Shown here: one piece after another, positions 1 to 7,766 of the stretch
How positions within the stretch are numbered: the stretch's first letter is position 1
Layout: every line of letters begins with the position of its first letter
From: Variovorax sp. KK3
GTDB lineage: Bacteria > Pseudomonadota > Gammaproteobacteria > Burkholderiales > Burkholderiaceae_C
NCBI RefSeq assembly: GCF_001984055.1
Contig: NZ_LYVO01000009.1
Location: forward strand, 57,075 to 121,074
DNA length: 64,000 nucleotides
Reading direction: 5' to 3'
Notes under the pieces: model-generated
Database searches by the model: none
The model's input: only the letters and a program-made list of their open reading frames with translations
What the model was told of the DNA's origin: nothing
Translations under genes and position numbers: made by a program

Positions 1-1302
1 GGCAACCATGCCCAGGGCGTGGCACTCAGCGCCCGCAAGCTGGGCGCGCGCGCCGTGGTGGTGATGCCCGTGACCACACCCCAACTCAAGATCGACGCCG
101 TGCGCGCGCTCGGTGGCGAGGTGCAACTGCACGGCGACAGCTATTCCGACGCCTACGGCTACGCGCTCGAACAGCAGCGCCAGCACGGCCTGACCTTCGT
201 TCATCCCTTCGACGACCCCGACGTGATCGCCGGCCAGGGCACGATCGCGATGGAAATGCTTCGCCAGCATCAGGGTCCGCTCGATGCTGTGTTCGTCGCC
301 ATCGGCGGCGGCGGCCTGATCTCCGGCGTGGCCAACTACATCAAGGCCGTGCGGCCCGAGATCAAAGTGATCGGCGTGCAGATGAACGACTCCGACGCCA
401 TGATGCGTTCCGTCGCCGCAAAGGAGCGCGTTACGCTGCCCGACGTCGGCCTGTTCTCCGACGGCACGGCCGTCAAGCTGGTCGGAGAGGAAACCTTCCG
501 GATCTCGCGCGAACTGGTGGACGAATTCATCACCGTCGACACCGATGCCGTCTGCGCCGGCATCAAGGACGTGTTCATCGACACACGCAGCATCGTCGAG
601 CCCGCCGGCGCGCTTGCAGTTGCGGCGATCAAGCAGTACGTCGAGACCCACGGCACCCAGGGCCGGACCTACGCGGCGATTCTTTGCGGCGCCAACATGA
701 ATTTCGACCGGCTGCGCTTCGTGGCCGAACGCGCTGAAGTGGGCGAGGAGCGCGAGGCCCTGTTCGCAGTCACCATACCCGAGGAGCGCGGCAGCTTCCG
801 CCGATTTTGCGAGCTCGTGGGCCAACTGCCGGGCGCATCGCGCAGCGTCACCGAATTCAACTACCGCATCAGCGACGCGAAAGAGGCCCACGTGTTCGTC
901 GGCCTCACCACGCAGACACGCGGCGAATCGAAGACCATCACCGAGACCTTCGTCGCCAACGGCTACGGGGCGATCGACCTCACCCACAACGAACTGGCCA
1001 AGGAGCACATCCGCCATTTGGTAGGCGGCCGCACTGGCCTCGCGCACGACGAACGCCTGCTGCGCTTCGTGTTCCCCGAGCGGCCAGGCGCGCTGCTCAA
1101 GTTCCTGAGCCTCATGCGGCCCACCTGGAACATCAGCCTCTTCCACTATCGCAACCAGGGCGCGGACTACGGCCGCATCCTCGTCGGCCTGCAGGTTCCG
1201 GCGGCCGACAGCGCTGCCTTCGCCGACTTCCTGCGAACGCTGGACTACCCTGTGGTGGAGGAAACGGACAACCCGGTCTACCGGCTGTTCCTGCAGGCCT
1301 GA
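1..1302 (+). CDS. ilvA: Threonine dehydratase (threonine ammonia-lyase), biosynthetic type, 5'-truncated by window edge
   Basis: PLP enzyme that converts L-threonine to 2-oxobutanoate, the first committed step of isoleucine synthesis, in the cytoplasm. The reading frame is open from base 1 and enters in the middle of the conserved SGNHAQGVA motif, so the start codon and the PLP-lysine region lie upstream of the window. The glycine loop GGGGLISG, which binds the PLP phosphate, is at about bases 304-327. After the catalytic domain (to about base 750) come two ACT-like regulatory domains, with AVTIPEERGSF at the head of the first and LRFVFPERPGALLKF at the head of the second. Two such domains mark the long, isoleucine-feedback-regulated IlvA rather than the short catabolic TdcB. 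It ends one base before the convergent gspC. The family assignment is secure. Confidence 0.96.
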   Translation, partial: GNHAQGVALSARKLGARAVVVMPVTTPQLKIDAVRALGGEVQLHGDSYSDAYGYALEQQRQHGLTFVHPFDDPDVIAGQGTIAMEMLRQHQGPLDAVFVAIGGGGLISGVANYIKAVRPEIKVIGVQMNDSDAMMRSVAAKERVTLPDVGLFSDGTAVKLVGEETFRISRELVDEFITVDTDAVCAGIKDVFIDTRSIVEPAGALAVAAIKQYVETHGTQGRTYAAILCGANMNFDRLRFVAERAEVGEEREALFAVTIPEERGSFRRFCELVGQLPGASRSVTEFNYRISDAKEAHVFVGLTTQTRGESKTITETFVANGYGAIDLTHNELAKEHIRHLVGGRTGLAHDERLLRFVFPERPGALLKFLSLMRPTWNISLFHYRNQGADYGRILVGLQVPAADSAAFADFLRTLDYPVVEETDNPVYRLFLQA

Positions 1303-1821
1303 TCAGCGCCCCGGCGGCGGCGCGACCACCGGAGGCACGCCCGCGGAAGCAGGCGGCGGCCCGTTGACGGCCAGCGGCCGGTTGGGAAGCTGCAGCGTGA
1401 AGGCCGGCGACGCATTGACGCTGGCACCCAGTGAAGCAGCGCGCAGGTCGAGGGAGTGCAGCACGTAGCCATCGATCACCCGCGATCCCACGCGGTACGG
1501 CTTGGCCGGCTGTCCATCGACCGAGATCAAAGCCGCGCCTTGCTGATCGGCATCGGCGACGACGCCCAGCAGTTGAAAGCGGCTCGCGGCATCGGGCGTG
1601 GCCACGACAGCCGCCTGGCTCGGCACCGCGCCGAACATCTGTGCCACCGCCACCGGGTCGACGACCGCAGCGGCATTGTTGTTGAGTGGGGGCGGTGCCA
1701 CGGCATCGGACGGAGCCGCCAGCCTGAGCCCCCAGAACACGACGCTCGCGGCGGCCAGCGCCCACAGGACGGTGGTGGCCGTGGCCGAAGGCCAGCGGGC
1801 GGGTGCGTAGGAAGCTGACAT
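1303..1821 (-). CDS. gspC: Type II secretion inner-membrane protein GspC, short form without PDZ domain
   Basis: GspC links the inner-membrane platform of the type II secretion system to the periplasmic N-domains of the secretin GspD. The 172-residue product has a short cytoplasmic N-terminus, one membrane segment at about residues 17-34, a Pro/Asn-rich linker, and then a homology-region-like block containing LLGVVADADQQGAALISVDG and YRVGSRVIDGYVL, typical of the GspC HR domain. It stops in a Pro-rich tail with no PDZ or coiled-coil domain, so it is shorter than the classical ~270-300-residue GspC. An ATG eleven codons upstream (1854) is possible; MSASYAPARW is preferred because it gives the usual short cytoplasmic tail. 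The gene is divergent from gspG, 65 bases apart, and ends flush against ilvA. Family call is fairly sure and rests on the HR motif and context. Confidence 0.8.
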   Translation of the reverse strand: MSASYAPARWPSATATTVLWALAAASVVFWGLRLAAPSDAVAPPPLNNNAAAVVDPVAVAQMFGAVPSQAAVVATPDAASRFQLLGVVADADQQGAALISVDGQPAKPYRVGSRVIDGYVLHSLDLRAASLGASVNASPAFTLQLPNRPLAVNGPPPASAGVPPVVAPPPGR

Positions 1822-1886
1822 GGTGCCGGGATTATCATTCAGCGCAGACGGCAATGCCGTGTCACCGACCCTCCCTCATCACTCCC

Positions 1887-2301
1887 ATGCCCCCTACCCC
1901 CCGCATCCTTGCACGCGCCGTGCAGCGCGGCTTCACGCTGATCGAGCTGATGGTCGTGCTGGTCATCATCGGCGTGCTCGCCGCATTGATCGTGCCGAAC
2001 GTGATCGAACGCGCCGACGACGCGCGCGTGACCGCCGCCCGCACCGACGTCAACAACCTCATGCAGGCGCTCAAGCTCTACCGGCTCGACAACCAGCGCT
2101 ATCCCACGGCCGACCAGGGGCTACAGGCCCTGCTCACCCGTCCTACCACCGGCCCGGCGGCTCCCAACTGGAAGCCCTATGTCGAGAAGCTGCCCAACGA
2201 CCCCTGGGGCCGCCCCTACCAGTACCTGAACCCGGGCCTGAAGGGCGAGATCGACGTGTTTTCCTTCGGCCCTGACGGCCAGCCCGGCGGCGAGGGCAAG
2301 A

Positions 2302-2327
<26 letters not shown>
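1887..2327 (+). CDS. gspG: Type II secretion major pseudopilin GspG
   Basis: Main subunit of the periplasmic pseudopilus that pushes substrates through the secretin. The 146-residue protein carries a class III leader with prepilin-peptidase cleavage between G15 and F16 (RGFTLIELMVV) and the conserved Glu at +5 (E20). The remainder matches the GspG core: ARTDVNNLMQALKLYRLDN, the RYPTADQGLQALLTRP segment, PNDPWGRPYQYLNPG, and the calcium-site loop near FSFGPDGQPGGEGKNADIGSW. The start MPPTP was chosen because it gives a normal short leader; an in-frame upstream start would add 28 residues of non-family sequence. First plus-strand gene of the gsp operon; its 3' end overlaps gspH by 26 bases. No prepilin peptidase (gspO/pilD) is in the window, so that enzyme must be encoded elsewhere. 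Confidence 0.97.
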
Positions 2328-2804
<477 letters not shown>

Positions 2805-2808
<4 letters not shown>

Positions 2809-3233
2809 GCTTTCGCCGCGCCGTTCCGCCGTCGGCTCATAGCGCCGCCGACGGCAAATGCAGGTCGACGACGCGCGCCGGCCAGCGCGGCTTCACCCTG
2901 GTCGAGGTGCTGGTCGCGCTGGGCATCATCGCGATTGCGCTGGCAGCGGGCACACAGGCCACGAACGCGCTCACCCGCAATGGGCAGCGGCAATCGGACA
3001 TGCTGCTGGCCCAGCTCTGCGCCGAGAACGAGCTGATCAAGGCCCGCATCGCAAGGCAGATGCCGGCGATCGGCGACTCGGGCCTGGTCTGCACGCAGGC
3101 CAACACCAGCTTCGGCGTCACCATCTCGACCACGCCGACGCTGAACCCCAACTTCCGCCGCGTCGACGTGCAGGTGCGCGACGCGGCCGAGGCGCCCTTG
3201 CTGCGCCTGTCCACCGTCGTGGGCCGCTTCTGA
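2805..3233 (+). CDS. gspI: Type II secretion minor pseudopilin GspI
   Basis: Minor pseudopilin that with GspJ and GspK forms the tip complex initiating pseudopilus assembly. The 142-residue product has a long basic leader, cleavage after G29 (RGFTLVEVLVALGIIAIA), Glu at +5 (E34), and the short GspI C-terminal domain (AQLCAENELIKARIARQMP; RRVDVQVRD; LLRLSTVVGRF). The start ATG overlaps the gspH stop by four bases, and its TGA shares a base with the gspJ ATG (TGATG). The leader of about 29 residues is longer than in gspG or gspJ; no better internal start was seen. Confidence 0.93.
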
Positions 3234-3928
3234 TGAACGCCCCGCGCAGTACCCGCCGTTCCCGCAACCTCCGCGGCTTCACGCTGATCGAGCTGATGGT
3301 GGCGATCGCGGTGATGGCACTGCTCGCCCTGGTGAGCTGGCGCGGCCTCGACGGCATGGCGCGCGCGCAGTCGCAGAACCGCGAACGCGGCGATGCCGTG
3401 CTCACCTTGCAATCGACGCTGTCGCAATGGACGGCCGACCTCGATGCCATCACGGTGCTTTCGCAGACCCGCGCACTCGACTGGGATGGGCGCGTGCTGC
3501 GCCTGACCCGCCGCAGCACCGACACGGCCCAACCGGCCATTTATGTGGTCGCGTACACCCAGCGCGCCGACGCGACCGGCATCTCGCGCTGGTACCGCTG
3601 GCAATCGCCCGCGCTCACGACCCGGCCGCAATGGCAGCAGGCCTGGGACGGCGCCACGGCCTGGGCGCAAGATGGCGGCGGCAGCAACAGCGGCAACGGC
3701 CTTCGCGGCACCGAACTCGGCCTGGTGCCGGTCGACAACTGGCAACTCCTGTACTTTCGCAACGACGTCTGGGGCCCCGCCGTCAGCGCCGAGGCGCTGA
3801 CCACCAGCACCCAGCTGCCCGACGGCGTGCGTCTGGTGCTGAGCCTGTCGCCCGGCCCCGCCTTGGCCGGGCTGCTCACCCGCGACTGGGTGCGACCGAC
3901 CGCAGCGGTCGCGAAGACCACGTCATGA
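3233..3928 (+). CDS. gspJ: Type II secretion minor pseudopilin GspJ
   Basis: Minor pseudopilin of the GspI-J-K tip complex. The 231-residue product has cleavage after G15 (RGFTLIELMVAIAVMALL), Glu at +5 (E20), the GspJ signature LVSWRGLDGMARAQSQ, and a long beta-rich C-terminal domain ending in LLTRDWVRP. The ATG overlaps the gspI stop by one base and the TGA overlaps the gspK ATG by four bases, so the genes are translationally chained. Length and motifs are normal for the family. Confidence 0.94.
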   Translation: MNAPRSTRRSRNLRGFTLIELMVAIAVMALLALVSWRGLDGMARAQSQNRERGDAVLTLQSTLSQWTADLDAITVLSQTRALDWDGRVLRLTRRSTDTAQPAIYVVAYTQRADATGISRWYRWQSPALTTRPQWQQAWDGATAWAQDGGGSNSGNGLRGTELGLVPVDNWQLLYFRNDVWGPAVSAEALTTSTQLPDGVRLVLSLSPGPALAGLLTRDWVRPTAAVAKTTS

Positions 3929-5058
3929 AGCAGCCGCCCCGCTTCGCTCGCCGGCATCGCCGCGGTGCCGCATTGCTGACGGCCATGCTCACCGTCACGC
4001 TGGTTGCGACCTTCGCCGCGGCGTCGCTCTGGCAGCAGTGGCGCGCGGTAGAGGTCGAGGCGGCCGAACGCGCGCGGGTGCAGTCGGCCTGGGTGCTGAT
4101 CGGCGCACTCGATTGGTCGCGACTGATCCTGCGCGAGGACGCGCGCGCCAGTGGAGCCACGGGCAGCGCGGACCACCTGGCCGAACCCTGGGCCATCCCG
4201 CTGGAGGAGGCCAAGCTCTCCAGCTTTCTCGCCGCCGACAAGAACATTTCCAGCGATGCGATGGAAGGGCTGCCCGAGGCCTTCCTGGCCGGCCGGATCA
4301 CGGATGCGCAGTCGAAGCTCAACGTGACGAACCTGGTGGCGAACGGCGTTCCGGTGCCGACCGCGGTGGCCTCGTTCACCAAGCTGTTCGAGTTGCTGGG
4401 CCTGCCGGTCGGCGAAGTGCCGGTGCTGGTGGCCCAGCTTCGCCGGGCACTGCCGGCAACCGCCACGACGGGCTCGGGCACGGGTACCGGCACCACGACG
4501 GGTACAGCCACCGGCAACACCGGCACCAGCACGGGATCGACCGCCGGCACGACCGGCACGACCGGCAGCACAGCAACCCAGACCTCTTCGTCCGACCAGG
4601 CATCGAGCGCGGCCAACGCCCCCCTCATGCCGACGCGAGTCTCCCAACTGGTCTGGCTGGGCCTGTCGCCCTCGACCGCGAAGGCCCTGGAGCCCTACGT
4701 CACCATCCTGCCGGAAAGCCGGCCGCTGAACATCAACACCGCCAGCCCAGAGGCACTGGCGGCCAGCCTGCCCTCGCTGGACCTCGCCACCGCCAAGCGC
4801 CTGGTCGCCCGCCGTGCGCGCAAGTTCTTCAGCAGCGTCCAGGAGGCGAATGCCGAGCTGCCGCAAGGCACGTCGCAGTTCAACGAAAACCAGCACAGCA
4901 TCGGCACCCGGTACTTCGAAGTGCTCGGCCGCCTGCGCCTCGACCGCACCTGGGTCGAGGAACAATCCTTGCTGCAGCGAGACGGTGTCGAGCTGCGCAT
5001 CCTGTGGCGCGAACGTGGCGCCGGCGCCACGTCCGATGGGCCTAGGCCGTCGAGCTGA
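3925..5058 (+). CDS. gspK: Type II secretion pseudopilin tip protein GspK with a Thr/Gly-rich insert
   Basis: GspK caps the pseudopilus. Of the 377 residues, 1-14 are a basic leader; cleavage is expected after G14 (RRGAALLTAMLTV). Position +5 is Thr rather than Glu, as usual for GspK. After the helix come the conserved segments FLAGRITDAQSKLNVTNLV and, later, PLNINTASPEALAASLPSL, a helix-hairpin-helix-like GspK element. About residues 178-226 are a low-complexity run of Thr, Gly and Ser (repeated TGT/GTG/TGST units) not seen in model GspK proteins, probably a disordered loop between the two alpha domains. The gene is followed by the only sizeable gap inside the operon (125 bases before gspL). 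Confidence 0.92.
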   Translation: MKQPPRFARRHRRGAALLTAMLTVTLVATFAAASLWQQWRAVEVEAAERARVQSAWVLIGALDWSRLILREDARASGATGSADHLAEPWAIPLEEAKLSSFLAADKNISSDAMEGLPEAFLAGRITDAQSKLNVTNLVANGVPVPTAVASFTKLFELLGLPVGEVPVLVAQLRRALPATATTGSGTGTGTTTGTATGNTGTSTGSTAGTTGTTGSTATQTSSSDQASSAANAPLMPTRVSQLVWLGLSPSTAKALEPYVTILPESRPLNINTASPEALAASLPSLDLATAKRLVARRARKFFSSVQEANAELPQGTSQFNENQHSIGTRYFEVLGRLRLDRTWVEEQSLLQRDGVELRILWRERGAGATSDGPRPSS

Positions 5059-5183
5059 AACCTTTGGTCACGCTTATCGGATAAAACGGATCGAAGCGCC
5101 CCATCCGCCAGTCCGAGGCGCTATCAAGTTGGTAGCGGCGATGTAAAACCATCCACCTACAATCACCACCCCGATAGACCTTC
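5059..5183 (+). promoter_or_regulatory. Intergenic break between gspK and gspL, possible internal promoter
   Basis: This is the only non-coding interval over 100 bases within gspG-E. It is AT-richer than its surroundings and holds a TACAAT hexamer (5158-5163) about 20 bases before the gspL ATG, plus a small perfect inverted repeat TTATC-G-GATAA (5074-5084). No well-spaced -35 accompanies TACAAT. A secondary promoter for gspL-M-N-D-E is an inference only. Confidence 0.25.
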
Positions 5184-6392
5184 ATGGCCCTGCTGCTCGT
5201 CACTGCCCCCTTACCACCTGCCCTCGTCGGAAGTGACTACGGCTGGGCGGTCTGGTCGAGCGACGGCCGCAAGCTGCGTTCGCAGGGCAGCGCACCGCCT
5301 TCGTTGCTGCCGACCAGCGACGAAGTGATCCTGGGCATCCCGGCGACCATGTTGTCGTGGCACATGCTCACGCTGCCGCAGGGCAGCATGAGCGGCGCGG
5401 TCAAGCTGCGCTCGGTGCTGGCCGGCCTGCTCGAAGACCGACTGCTCGACGATCCCGAACAGTTGCACTTCGCGCTGCAGCCCGAAGCCCGTGCCGGCGC
5501 GCCCGTCTGGGTGGCGGCCTGCGATCGGCAATGGCTGCGCGGCGTGGTGCAGGCACTCGAAGGCGCCGGCCGCCGCGTCACCCGGATCATTCCCGAATAC
5601 GCACCCCAGCCCCCCGATGCAGCGCCGATGGTGTTCGCCGTCGGCGAGCCCGGCACCGCGCAGCTGGTGGTCTGCGACACCGAGGGCGTGACCCAGTTGC
5701 CGCTCGATGCCAGTGGCGCCGCCCTGGTCGGCACCGTGCCCGAGGGCACCGCCATGCTGGCCGAGCCTGCGGTGGCCGAACTGGCAGAAGGCTTGCTCGA
5801 GCGGCGCATGCCGATCGTCAAGCCTGCCGCCCGCTGGTGGCAGGCCAGCCAGTCGCCGTGGGATCTGGCGCAGTTCGACCTCGCGTCCACGGGCCGCGCC
5901 CGCGCCGGAAAGAAAGCGGCTGCCATCTGGCGCATGGTGTGGCACGGCCCCGAATGGCGGCTCGCGCGCTGGGGCGCGCTGGTGCTGCTGGTGGCCCAGC
6001 TGATCGGCCTGAACGCCTGGGCATGGAAGGAGCGGAACGCACTCGACGCCAAGCGCGCCGCCGTCAACAACATCCTGCGCCAGACCTTTCCCTCGGTTCA
6101 GCTGGTGGTCGACGCACCGGTGCAGATGGCGCGCGAAGTTGCCAACTTGCAGCAGGCCACCGGCGGCGTGGCGGCCATCGACCTCGAACCCATGTTGAGC
6201 GCCATCGCCACCAGCCTCCCGCCCGGCCGCGTCCCCACGGCCATCGACTACACCGCGGGCCAGTTGCGGCTGCGCGGCCTCGGGCTGCAGCCTTCCGAAT
6301 CCAGCAACGTCGCCGGCACGCTGTCGGCACGCGGCTACAACGCGCGCAGCGAAGGCGACCTGCTGCTGGTGCAGGCGGAGGCGCCCCGATGA
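5184..6392 (+). CDS. gspL: Type II secretion assembly protein GspL
   Basis: Inner-membrane platform protein that couples the cytoplasmic ATPase GspE to the pseudopilus machinery. The 402-residue protein has a cytoplasmic actin-like domain (about 1-250) with WAVWSSDGRKLRSQG, the LRSVLAGLLEDRLLDDPEQL motif and FALQPEARAGAPVWVAACD, then one membrane helix at about 262-283 (WGALVLLVAQLIGLNAWAW), and a periplasmic ferredoxin-like domain to the C-terminus. Its TGA overlaps the gspM ATG by four bases. It lies downstream of a 125-base gap that may carry its own promoter. The family is clear from motif and gene order. Confidence 0.93.
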   Translation: MALLLVTAPLPPALVGSDYGWAVWSSDGRKLRSQGSAPPSLLPTSDEVILGIPATMLSWHMLTLPQGSMSGAVKLRSVLAGLLEDRLLDDPEQLHFALQPEARAGAPVWVAACDRQWLRGVVQALEGAGRRVTRIIPEYAPQPPDAAPMVFAVGEPGTAQLVVCDTEGVTQLPLDASGAALVGTVPEGTAMLAEPAVAELAEGLLERRMPIVKPAARWWQASQSPWDLAQFDLASTGRARAGKKAAAIWRMVWHGPEWRLARWGALVLLVAQLIGLNAWAWKERNALDAKRAAVNNILRQTFPSVQLVVDAPVQMAREVANLQQATGGVAAIDLEPMLSAIATSLPPGRVPTAIDYTAGQLRLRGLGLQPSESSNVAGTLSARGYNARSEGDLLLVQAEAPR

Positions 6393-6952
6393 ACTGGCTC
6401 GAAACCCTCGAAGCGCGCTGGCAGGCCTGGTGGCCCGAACTCGAGCCGCGCGAGCAGCGCCTGATCGGCGGCGCCGCGGCGCTGGTCCTGCTGGCCCTGC
6501 TGTGGTGGCTGGCGTTGGCGCCGGCGCTGCGCACCCTCTCCGCCGCGCCTGCCGAGCACGCGAGGCTCGACGCGCAGCTTCAGCAGATGAGCAGCTTGCA
6601 GGCGCAGGCCAAGGCGCTGCAGGCGCAGCCCCGCGCCAGCCGCGACGATGCGATGCGTGCACTCGAAAGCTCGGTGCGCCAAAGCTTCGGCCCCAACGCG
6701 CAACTGCAGCCCGCCGCGTCCGGCGAAGGCGTCACCGTCGCCGTTCGTTCCATGCCGGCCGACACGCTGGCGCAGTGGCTGGCCCAGGCACGCAGCAATG
6801 CACGCGCGGTGCCGCGCGAAGCCCACCTGACGCGCACCGCGGAAAGCACGCCTGTCCCGACGGCGGCCGGCGGCACCGCACCGGCCAGGAACGCCGAGCG
6901 CCCCGTCGTGCGCTGGGACGGCACGCTGGTCATGGGCCTTCCGCCCCGCTGA
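6389..6952 (+). CDS. gspM: Type II secretion inner-membrane protein GspM
   Basis: Bitopic inner-membrane partner of GspL. The 187-residue product has a short cytoplasmic N-terminus containing REQRLIGGAAALV, one membrane helix at about residues 27-46 (LVLLALLWWLALAPAL), a coiled-coil-prone Gln/Ala-rich stretch (ARLDAQLQQMSSLQAQAKAL) and a periplasmic ferredoxin-like domain. The sequence is weakly conserved, as usual for GspM; the call depends on topology and position between gspL and gspN. Confidence 0.88.
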   Translation: MNWLETLEARWQAWWPELEPREQRLIGGAAALVLLALLWWLALAPALRTLSAAPAEHARLDAQLQQMSSLQAQAKALQAQPRASRDDAMRALESSVRQSFGPNAQLQPAASGEGVTVAVRSMPADTLAQWLAQARSNARAVPREAHLTRTAESTPVPTAAGGTAPARNAERPVVRWDGTLVMGLPPR

Positions 6953-6966
6953 GGTCCGCAGAAGCA

Positions 6967-7764
6967 ATGGCCAGACGAAACGACCCAGCAGCCCGCGCCC
7001 CCACCGGCCGTGGCTGGGCCGTTTTCGGCCTGTTGCTGGGCGCGCTGCTGGCGCTGTCGATCTACGCCCCTGCGCGCTGGCTCGCTGCCGGCCTCGGGCG
7101 CTGGAGCGAAGGCCACCTGCAACTGGTCAATGCGCGCGGCACCGTCTGGAACGGCACGGCCGGCGTGGTGTTCGCCAGCGGCGCGGGCGGCGCCGAATCC
7201 ATCTCCTTGCCGGGCGCCGTGGCCTGGACGCTGCGTCCGCGCTGGGACGGCGTGTCGGCCGTGCTCGACATGCCCTGCTGCGCGCCCAAGCCGCTGCAAT
7301 TCCGGGCCCACCCGCGGCCGGACGGGTTGCAGCTGGCCTGGCAGGATGGCCAGTCGCGCTGGCCCGCCGCGCTGCTGGTCGGCTTCGGCGCGCCCTGGAA
7401 CACGCTCAAGCCCGAAGGCGTGCTCGACCTGTCGATGCAGGGCTTCGCCATGCAGTTCAGCGGGCAGCTGACGCGGCTGGCGGGGCGGGCCACGCTCGAC
7501 GCCACCGACATCTCCTCCAGCCTGTCGACGCTGCGGCCGATGGGCAGCTACCGCGTCACGCTCGAAGGCGGGCCGCAGCCCAGCCTGCTGCTGACCACGC
7601 GCGAGGGCAGCCTGCAGCTCAACGGCAGCGGCCGCTGGAACGGGCGGGCCCTGCGCTTCGACGGCGAAGCCAGTGCCGCGCCGGGGCGCGAGGACGCGCT
7701 GTCGAACTTGTTGAATATCATCGGCCGACGCGAAGGCGCGCGTTCGATCATCACCCTGGGTTGA
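6967..7764 (+). CDS. gspN: Type II secretion protein GspN
   Basis: GspN is an accessory inner-membrane protein with a large periplasmic region, present in only some type II systems, with no settled function. The 265-residue product has one N-terminal membrane helix at about residues 18-38 (AVFGLLLGALLALSIYAP) and then the GspN domain, with WLAAGLGRWSEGHLQLVNARG, the GTVWNG motif typical of the family, and a C-terminus with LLNIIGRREGARSIITLG. It starts 14 bases after gspM and ends 2 bases before gspD. The CC pair in DMPCCAPKP could form a disulfide in the periplasm. Confidence 0.87.
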   Translation: MARRNDPAARAPTGRGWAVFGLLLGALLALSIYAPARWLAAGLGRWSEGHLQLVNARGTVWNGTAGVVFASGAGGAESISLPGAVAWTLRPRWDGVSAVLDMPCCAPKPLQFRAHPRPDGLQLAWQDGQSRWPAALLVGFGAPWNTLKPEGVLDLSMQGFAMQFSGQLTRLAGRATLDATDISSSLSTLRPMGSYRVTLEGGPQPSLLLTTREGSLQLNGSGRWNGRALRFDGEASAAPGREDALSNLLNIIGRREGARSIITLG

Positions 7765-7766
7765 CC

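Noticed and set aside
4456..4605. Near-repetitive ACC/GGC tract considered as a CRISPR or tandem-repeat locus
   Set aside because: It is within the gspK frame, keeps the frame, and has no spacer-repeat structure; it encodes a Thr/Gly-rich loop.
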